From Funneliformis mosseae (lineage: Eukaryota; Glomeromycota; Glomeromycetes; Glomerales; Glomeraceae), in NCBI GenBank assembly GCA_910592005.1, contig CAJVPP010002746.1, positions 1 through 13,647 on the forward strand: a DNA stretch of 13,647 nucleotides. The letters run 5' to 3'. The translations under genes and the position numbers were made by a program. Each line of letters begins with the position of its first letter. Within the stretch, counting starts at the first letter, position 1. The notes beneath the pieces were generated by a model. That model saw nothing but the letters and a program-made list of their open reading frames with translations, was not told the DNA's origin and ran no database searches. This document shows, one piece after another, positions 8,245 through 13,647 of this stretch.

Positions 8245-8261
8245 TTATTATTATTATTATT
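8245..8261. repeat. (TTA)n microsatellite
   Basis: Five TTA/TAT units in a row in the interval between the coiled-coil paralogue and the membrane-protein gene. The interval 8200-8360 otherwise shows no gene; a 7-bp inverted repeat CTTAGCT/AGCTAAG lies near 8310-8340. Confidence 0.7.
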
Positions 8262-8500
8262 TAAAAAATTAACATTCAGAGTTTTATTAAAAATTTTTAG
8301 ATTGATGCCTTAGCTTTAATGCCTTTGGCCTAGCTAAGAAATATATAAAAAAAGAAATGACTAGGAAAATAGTGTTTGAAATAAAAATGGTATACAAAGA
8401 GTTATAAACACTCTAAGAGGGAGGGAGTTCTCAGATCCTAGGCCATAAATGAGAGTCCCAGCACCATTTTTATTTTGCACTACTATCATATTGAAAGTGT

Positions 8501-8532
8501 TACTATTATTACTACTACTGCTACTACTGCTT
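8501..8532. repeat. Trinucleotide microsatellite encoding a Ser run
   Basis: TAC/TAT/TGC triplets on the + strand; on the minus strand they are AGT/AGC/ATA-type codons giving about eight Ser near the end of the last exon of the 8361-9646 gene. The run is in frame and does not break the ORF. Confidence 0.75.
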
Positions 8533-8864
8533 CTCAAAAAACTAATCACCTTTTTTTCATTTTTTCTATTAATCCAGACCTTTATTTTATCCATTGTCGT
8601 CACTCTCAGAATTGTTTGATGTCTATAGAAACTCGCCAACGTGGTCAGATTAAGTCTAACCTCATTTTTATTAGATAATATATTATATAATTGTGCAGGA
8701 AATAACCTTCTCTCTTTCTTCTTTAATCGAAGAGAGCTGAAAACTCGATCCAATATGTTTCTATATTCTCACTATAAACGGAATATCATCCAGTTGATAT
8801 ATTACTTGTAGTCAAAAACCGATTAGAGCTGACTAGAGAAGAATAAGTCATATTAGATCTCATC

Positions 8865-8911
8865 CTGAAAAAAAAATGTTTAAAAATTGGTCATACGAAA
8901 GAATATTATAC
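8865..8911 (-). other. 47-nt intron of the 8361-9646 gene
   Basis: The minus strand reads CTCAAG|GTATAA at the donor and TTTTTTTTTCAG|GATGAG at the acceptor, with a strong polypyrimidine tract. The length is not a multiple of three, and removing it joins MMQFLK to DEI in one frame, whereas reading through gives stops. Confidence 0.6.
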
Positions 8912-9383
8912 CTTGAGAAATTGCATCATTTCTCTATTCAGCCTCTTCACACATTCTCTGAAGATTATTTTTTATCTTCAGGATTTTAGGGTTATTATTT
9001 TCCCTAGGTCTTTTTCAGTGAAAATAGATGAATAAGACCACAAGACTTATATAGATGATTATATTTCTGGAAAAAAAGCCTGAAGCATATCTAGCGTTAT
9101 GATACCTCGAAGGAGTATCTCATAGATGATAAATACAATAGTGAAGAGTGCAATAGAAAAATTTCAAATTTTAAAAGCATTTTGCAGAATAGTTTTAGAA
9201 AAATGATAAATTATGTAATTTAATAGTTTGAAGAGTCTAGGCGACTTCGGCAATAATATATAATTGATTTTATTTTTTTTTTCTACCTAAACCTTCCTAT
9301 ACATCCACCATTTTTATATTTTTATTCCTTCTGCAGTTGATCATTACAAAACATGAAAGTCCCTAGATCTTCTCTAGATGATC

Positions 9384-9605
9384 CTGAGTTGCAAAATAAC
9401 GGGTAATCGTCAAAGATGTTTTGCCAAAAAATTTAACGCTATTCATATGTAAAGATCATCAAGGGGTTTTATAAAATTTTAAGAATGTGCGAGAAAGTTT
9501 GAGAATAAATTTATTGAGCGCAGTTGCTTGTTTCCGTGATATATGTAATGATTACCTTAATATTACTGTGCATTATATACTGCATGAAATTAGTAGTGAA
9601 CTTAC
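9384..9605 (-). other. Candidate 222-nt first intron of the 8361-9646 gene
   Basis: The donor CTGCAG|GTAAGTT is a perfect consensus and the acceptor TTTGCAACTCAG|GATC is good. The exon downstream reads SSREDLGTFMFCNDQLQ. The phases differ by one base, so either the A8 run in the short first exon has slipped or the first exon is wrong. Confidence 0.35.
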
Positions 9606-9685
9606 CTGCAGTCTTACATTGATTATTTCTCATTTTTTTTAGCCATTATTAGATAATTTATCTGATTTAATTATTATCAATAAAT

Positions 9686-10272
9686 ATGTATAATACCCTA
9701 GCTTTACATTAAACTACTTGAAATTATTTTTGTCTTTCTTAATAGAAAAGATCTTTATAGAAGTTGCGCCAGAGTAAATTACCAATGGAATGCTGTATCT
9801 AAGCTTATTATTCGGAAAAAAAGAAAAGCTGAGTTTATTAGTATTCCCAGCATTCGTGATAATATTATTTTTTACCTATATGACAATTATATTGATTATA
9901 GAGAAACTTTTCATAAATATATTAACTATTTCAAAGTATGTAAGTTATGGAGTATTATCCTTTCTAATTTTCTAGAAGAGAATCTTCTTCCATTACGAAA
10001 AAAAAAACTCAAAGGAATTTTATAGGTTAGAATATCTTTCAATTGGAAAATAATTCTTCCAAGCTGATAGTTATTACTTCAGACTAGTTAGATTGAACTG
10101 CTCAGATCAGATTCCTTCTAGGAAATGCCAAACTTTACATTCTACATATGCCTGTTATGTTTTCCTAACTGGATATTTATTTCATCAGATAAAAAAAAAT
10201 CTAATAAAGTTAACTGAATTTTTATTGATTTTCTCTCGCAGATTTTTGATCAAGAGAGCTTGACCCTTATAG
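9686..10272 (+). pseudogene. F-box-like protein, frameshifted
   Basis: Substrate-adaptor type protein of SCF ubiquitin ligases, if the assignment holds. Frame 9702-10022 is open for 107 codons and reads KLLEIIFVFLNRKDLYRSCA followed by RVNYQWNAVSKLIIRKKRK. This matches the F-box plan: hydrophobic L..EI...L, then DLY.S..VN..W......I. The chain goes on with FISIPSIRDNIIFYLYDNYI and FKVCKLWSIILSNFLEENLL. A likely start is ATG 9686-9688 (MYNTLALH), one base out of frame, with the slip near 9710. After TAG at 10023 another frame (10024-10260) continues LEYLSIGK and FRLVRLNCSDQIPSRKCQTL, suggesting a leucine-rich tail, to TGA 10261-10263. F-box families are very large in Glomeromycotina. It lies head-to-head with the membrane-protein gene, about 40 bp apart. 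The short ORF at 9790-9975 is a frame shadow. Confidence 0.5.
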
Positions 10273-10355
10273 CTCTTTTTTCGGCTACTTTAATGGCAGT
10301 GTCTTTCATTACATTAGAGATAAGTAAGTCTTACATTCTAAAGATAATGTCCCTC

Positions 10356-10399
10356 AGCATCATTTATCTGATCAATCGAAAATGACTGTAAATGATGCT
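10356..10399. repeat. Perfect 11-bp inverted repeat, 22-nt loop
   Basis: AGCATCATTTA at 10356-10366 pairs exactly with TAAATGATGCT at 10389-10399. It sits between the converging F-box-like and polymerase-helicase relics, ten bases past the end of the latter, so it could form a transcript-end hairpin or be the edge of a small inserted element. The remainder of 10273-10409 shows no gene. Confidence 0.7.
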
Positions 10400-10757
10400 T
10401 AGAATAGCCTTAGAATAGGAGTGGAACATAACATACCTTATAAACTTTCTTTTGCTGATATGTTATAGAAATTATTTCTTCTGGCATAATTGATGGAATA
10501 GCTTTCTCCTCACCATTCTCTGCTAGATAGAGTGGATTCTCAAATACTGTAGTGTTCTTGAGCAAATCAGTCTTATCATCTACCTCCCAATCCTCAACTA
10601 TCATAAGCGATCTTGGAAAGTGTCACTTCTTTTTTCGATCATCTAGCCTATGGCGTCTTAATTTTGCCTCAATAATTTGGGAATAAGGAGTTGCTTAAAG
10701 TTCAGTAAGTTTGATATATTCAAAGATACCGTCTGGTAGTTTAACTTGAATCATTTA

Positions 10758-11750
10758 ATTCATGTATTATATTCGACTGCAGGCTGTATATACAGCATTA
10801 TTAATTCAGCCTTCCAGGCTATAGTCTACAATGAAACAACATTTTGGAGGCTCGACAGTCTGTTCTTAAATTCTATGGATTGTTTTTCAGCCAGCATATT
10901 TTCACTCAGCAGGGAGTCTGCATAGTACTATTTCAAGTAGTACATTTACCATCGTACCAACATATGCTTCAATAATTTCATTGCTACCTAGAACCTGCAC
11001 AGGTTTTCCTTGAATGCGATACATATGCTTGACACTTTCATCTGGATTGAAGTAGATAATTGAAGGCATATTAGGAAAGCATGAATTATAAGCCTGTATT
11101 AATGCACTTTCAACTCGCATACCCATATCATTTGTGAAGCAAATCCAAATATCTTCTGGAGTCCATTCAGTAAGTGCATTCTTCCATGATATTGTAAGTA
11201 TAGTCTCACGAAATTCTTGTAATTGGATCATATCATCTTTCATCTACATACGTAATTTTAGTGCCTTAAGTTCAGGATCATAAGCACGATAATCGTCCAT
11301 GTACCAGATTACTTCATCGGCCCACTCAGTAAGAAATTTATGTAGACCTTCTTTATCACCTCATGGTGTAAGTTAGCCTGAATCATTACATATAATATTT
11401 TGACACCCACGACTTTCAGCATATGACAATAATTTTTGCAAAACCTTCTTTGGAATCATATCTGCCTCATCAAAGATAAGTATTTCATCTAGAGCTTTTT
11501 TTCCAAGACATGCAGAATTCTACTTATCGATAGGTGTTACTTCTAGATGAAAATACTTATGATATGTCATAGCTATTAGGCCTGGTTTTTGCTTTCTATA
11601 GTATTCTGCAAGTAAATTCGCTGGTGTGAGAACTACAACCTTTCAACCAGAGAATGCGTAAATAGCTTGTGTTGTTTTTCCACTACCGCCTTGGCTGACT
11701 AGATAAACTTTTTGCAATGTTATTAGTTTTGAATCAATAGAAAAAGAGGT
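10758..11750 (-). other. Superfamily 1 helicase domain of the fusion
   Basis: Motifs in order on the minus strand: I GGSGKTT (11670-11690), Ia VVVLTPANLL, II IFDEADM (about 11457-11477), III ICNDSG-stop-LTP, a spacer with DDYRAYDPELKALKLRM and EDIWICFTNDMG, V TIHRI-stop-EQTV (near 10858-10885) and VI AVYTACSRI (near 10771-10797). Spacing and motifs fit RecD/Pif1-type SF1 helicases. Walker A and B residues are intact; motifs III and V contain TAA where Gln fits. Confidence 0.8.
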
Positions 11751-11883
11751 GCATCGCTTGGAGGGAATTCCAGTGTATCTTTATTATTAATAGTCCAGGA
11801 CGATGCTTCTTTACGATAAGTATATCCCTCCTTTTTCTTGCACTATTGGCCATACTTAATTTCTAGCATTTCTAGGACAATAA

Positions 11884-12165
11884 TTAATTCATACTACTTT
11901 CTTTTTTATCTAGTTCAGCCTCATATTTCACACGCACTTCTTCTAACTCTGCACTATTTTTCACTTTAGCAAAGAGGCTGTTATCAAAATCAGGAAGCAG
12001 TTCTTGTCCCATCTCAACAACAGTTTCATCTAAAATAGTTTCAGGAATTGCTATAGCGTAAATGGTATCTGTATATACTCGTAATACATTTTCTATCGAA
12101 AAACACTTTAGCTGTTCGAGTACAGCAATATAGGTATAGGTAAGGACAAAAGAACAGATATGCAA
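11884..12165 (-). other. Polymerase-B palm-like segment (motif C region) of the fusion
   Basis: SFVLTYTYIAVLEQL followed by VLRVYTDTIYAI (Asp codon about 12068-12070) matches the family-B DNA polymerase layout of an F.xxY.R...LE helix followed by the motif C strand with T-D-S/T-I-Y. Motifs A and B were not located with confidence, so this is polymerase-like by one motif and by its place before the helicase. Confidence 0.5.
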
Positions 12166-13647
12166 CTATTGCCCATGCTTTTCATCACCTTCATACTTGA
12201 TTAAAGTTCCTTGCTCTGTTCAGGTCCAGTTTGGTTAGCGCTTATTTTTTGTTAGCCAATTGACTAACATATCTGCTTCATTTATATCTTGAACTAAAAT
12301 AAATGTTACTTGTGCATTACGAGCACATGAGCTCACAAAGTGGACAGCTAAATCATGATCTGGTGGAAACTCAATGCAGAATTTTTTACCTACGCTATAT
12401 ATAACTTCTCTTGGAGTTGTACTTGAAAGCCATCCTTTGCTTAGCAAATAATTGACTAAGGGCGTTGGTATTTAACCTTCTTTTTCTGCTAGATGTTGCC
12501 CGATAAGTCCTGCTGTAAATGAATGCAAGTCTTAAGCGAATTCCTACGCTACAAGTTAAATAATACCTATCAAGTCGTGAATAGTATCAATATTGTCAAC
12601 TTGAGCACATCATTGTATTCTTTCTAGGAATCCATATCGTCAGACTCAAGGCAATGCTTCTAATATGCTTCGTTCTGAATCTTTACAGCCAACAAAGATT
12701 TATGTGAATATGCTTGAGGGGGTCTATTAGTACATTCCATACCATTGATTCCACCTATTATTTATGTCAGATCTCTACAATATTTCTAGACGTAGGTGCA
12801 ATACCTTCTTTTTCTCGCCAGCAACGTAATCGATAAGACTGAACGCCTTCTAATGATTTTAAGACTTTATTAAACTCAGCTTTAAGCTCTTCTGAAGGAG
12901 CTAGTGTATTAGATTGATACTCATCTTCGATTTATTGATGAATATCTACATTCTCTTCCCATAAAAATTCTTCAGGTATAGATTGCGATTTTTCACATAT
13001 AAATGCATTGTTCAGCTTTCTTCATTTATGAGAACTACGATAAAGAATACCTTCATGAGTTAGAATCTTCTTACCTACAATCCATATTCTTATAGCTCTT
13101 GAAAGGTTTCTTGCAACAAATGATATAAGAGCTTTAGCCTTTTCGTCAATATTAATTTTTTCCTCTTTGATCCCTGTATATGCAGAAATAAGTACTCTTT
13201 CACATTCATAATCTATATTACAGACTGAAGATACTTGAGGCATTTCAGGTATACCTCCTGTCTATGCATGATTATTATGGCAAAATACTGTTAGTTTACG
13301 CTGTTTGAGATACCTACCACTATTTTACATTTCATTTTCCAAAATATCTTTGATGACGATTTTCATTCCTATACCTCCAGATTTTTCTGACTTTTCAAGG
13401 TCATGCAAATCATCTAAAGTACAGCCGGGTACTCGTACCTTTTCATTAAATTTTGCAAGGGCACTTTCACGAGCTGGTGTTGGCACTATAGCCCGCTTTG
13501 TTCCTTCATGCTCTATTAGTCATTGTAATTTTACTATGATACAATTTAAGTCACCATAAAATGGTCCTGATAGTCCTTGTGGTCTTGGAACTGGTCGAAG
13601 TTCATAACAGATATGTTCAACATAGTCACAGGTTTTTTTCCTTAAAT

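Larger units (their letters stand above)
8361..9646 (-). pseudogene. Membrane-segment protein with introns, unknown function, decayed
   Basis: Minus-strand coding blocks: an exon 9383-8912 and an exon 8864-8361 joined by a 47-nt intron. The larger exon reads KSPRLFKLLNYIIYHFSKT, then a hydrophobic segment (FSIALFTIVFIIYEILL), ITLDMLQAFFPEI, VLWSYSSIFTEKDLGKIITL and FRECVKRLNREMMQFLK. The last exon gives YDLFFSSQL, YINWMIFRL, EYRNILDRVFSSLRLKKKE, FPAQLYNILSNKNEVRLNL, a Ser run from a microsatellite, and a hydrophobic end (FITLCIPFLFQTLFS) to TAG 8361-8363. About ten in-frame stops (TAA, TGA, TAG) lie where Gln or Trp would fit. A possible first exon is 9646-9606 (MAKKNEK), ending CTGCAG|GTAAGT, but its phase does not match without an indel. 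At least one membrane helix seems likely. I do not recognise the family with certainty. Confidence 0.5.
10410..13647 (-). pseudogene. DNA polymerase B-like and SF1 helicase fusion, 5' truncated, decayed
   Basis: A single large protein readable over more than 1000 codons from the right edge to TAA at 10410, with frame changes near 12700, 11885 and 11735 and about thirty in-frame stops at Trp- or Gln-like positions. Order: N-terminal region (FYGDLNCIIVKLQ, KIVIKDILENEM, HNNHA at 13262-13279, GGIPEMPQ); middle region (GCKDSERSILEALP, VDNIDTIHDLIGII, DLAVHFVSSCARN); a polymerase-like palm block (FVLTYTYIAVLEQL, then VLRVYTDTIYAI); a linker (TYRKEASSWTINNKD); an SF1 helicase (GGSGKTT, IFDEADM, ICNDSG, TIHRI, AVYTACSRI); and a C-terminal tail (MIVEDWEVDDKTDLLKN). 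It resembles polymerase-helicase proteins I recall as multi-copy in Rhizophagus. It presumably replicated a mobile or virus-like element. The start lies outside the window. The short ORFs at 13022-13243, 12235-12447, 11884-12165, 10902-11243 and 10410-10604 are its surviving pieces. Confidence 0.75.

Noticed and set aside
8475..8678. + strand ORF of 67 codons
   Set aside because: Shadow of the last exon of the minus-strand membrane-protein gene, driven by the triplet microsatellite.
9790..9975. + strand ORF encoding a hydrophobic 61-residue peptide
   Set aside because: It overlaps the 107-codon F-box-like frame, which has a recognisable pattern and no stops; the hydrophobic frame looks like an AT-rich shadow.
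13305..13559. + strand ORF of 84 codons
   Set aside because: Antisense to the N-terminal region of the polymerase-helicase fusion, which reads more convincingly (IVPTPARESALAKFNEKV).
1..13647. TGA read as Trp (mitochondrial or Mollicutes code), suggesting an organelle or an endobacterium of the fungus
   Set aside because: TAA and TAG interrupt the same frames, TGG is still used for many Trp, frameshifts are present, and spliceosomal introns with GTAAGT donors point to decayed nuclear genes.
10410..13647. Linear-plasmid protein-primed polymerase
   Set aside because: A fused SF1 helicase is not expected there, and motifs A and B or a terminal-protein region could not be placed; left as PolB-like only.

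Overview
The window reads as AT-rich nuclear DNA of a filamentous fungus, most likely an arbuscular mycorrhizal one (Glomeromycotina, Rhizophagus-like). That placement is inference: several translated blocks resemble multi-copy families I recall from those genomes, and three decayed genes carry spliceosomal introns. No rRNA, tRNA, CRISPR array or bacterial operon was seen. Almost every gene is a relic. Long protein-like stretches can be read for 100 to over 1000 codons, but in-frame stops, indels and a few damaged splice sites break them. Because of this the conventional ORFs are short and hide most of the content.

Layout, left to right. (1) 2-2700, + strand: a Gag-Pro-like retroelement polyprotein, cut by the left window edge, with a CCHC zinc knuckle, an acidic repeat, a helical-looking linker domain, a retropepsin whose catalytic Asp codon reads Asn, and a C2H2-like tail with a 51-bp tandem duplication. 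No reverse transcriptase follows. (2) 2768-3652, - strand: a long coiled-coil protein. (3) 4111-5989, - strand: a gene of unknown function that can be rebuilt from four exons and three introns. (4) 6624-7302, - strand: a roughly 225-residue protein with a CxxC...HxxxxC zinc site. (5) 7696-8199, - strand: a second, diverged coiled-coil gene of the same family as (2). (6) 8361-9646, - strand: a membrane-segment protein with at least one clear intron. (7) 9686-10272, + strand: an F-box-like protein. (8) 10410-13647, - strand: a large protein, cut by the right edge, joining a family-B DNA polymerase-like region to a superfamily 1 helicase.

How they relate: (1) and (8) look like pieces of two different mobile or virus-like elements. 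The two coiled-coil paralogues bracket genes (3) and (4) in the same orientation. Genes (3) to (7) look like expanded fungal families rather than a pathway, and I see no evidence that they act together. The common thread is decay: premature stops fall almost always where Trp (TGA, TAG) or Gln (TAA, TAG) would fit, the footprint of C:G to T:A transitions, as expected from cytosine deamination or an RIP-like process on repeats.
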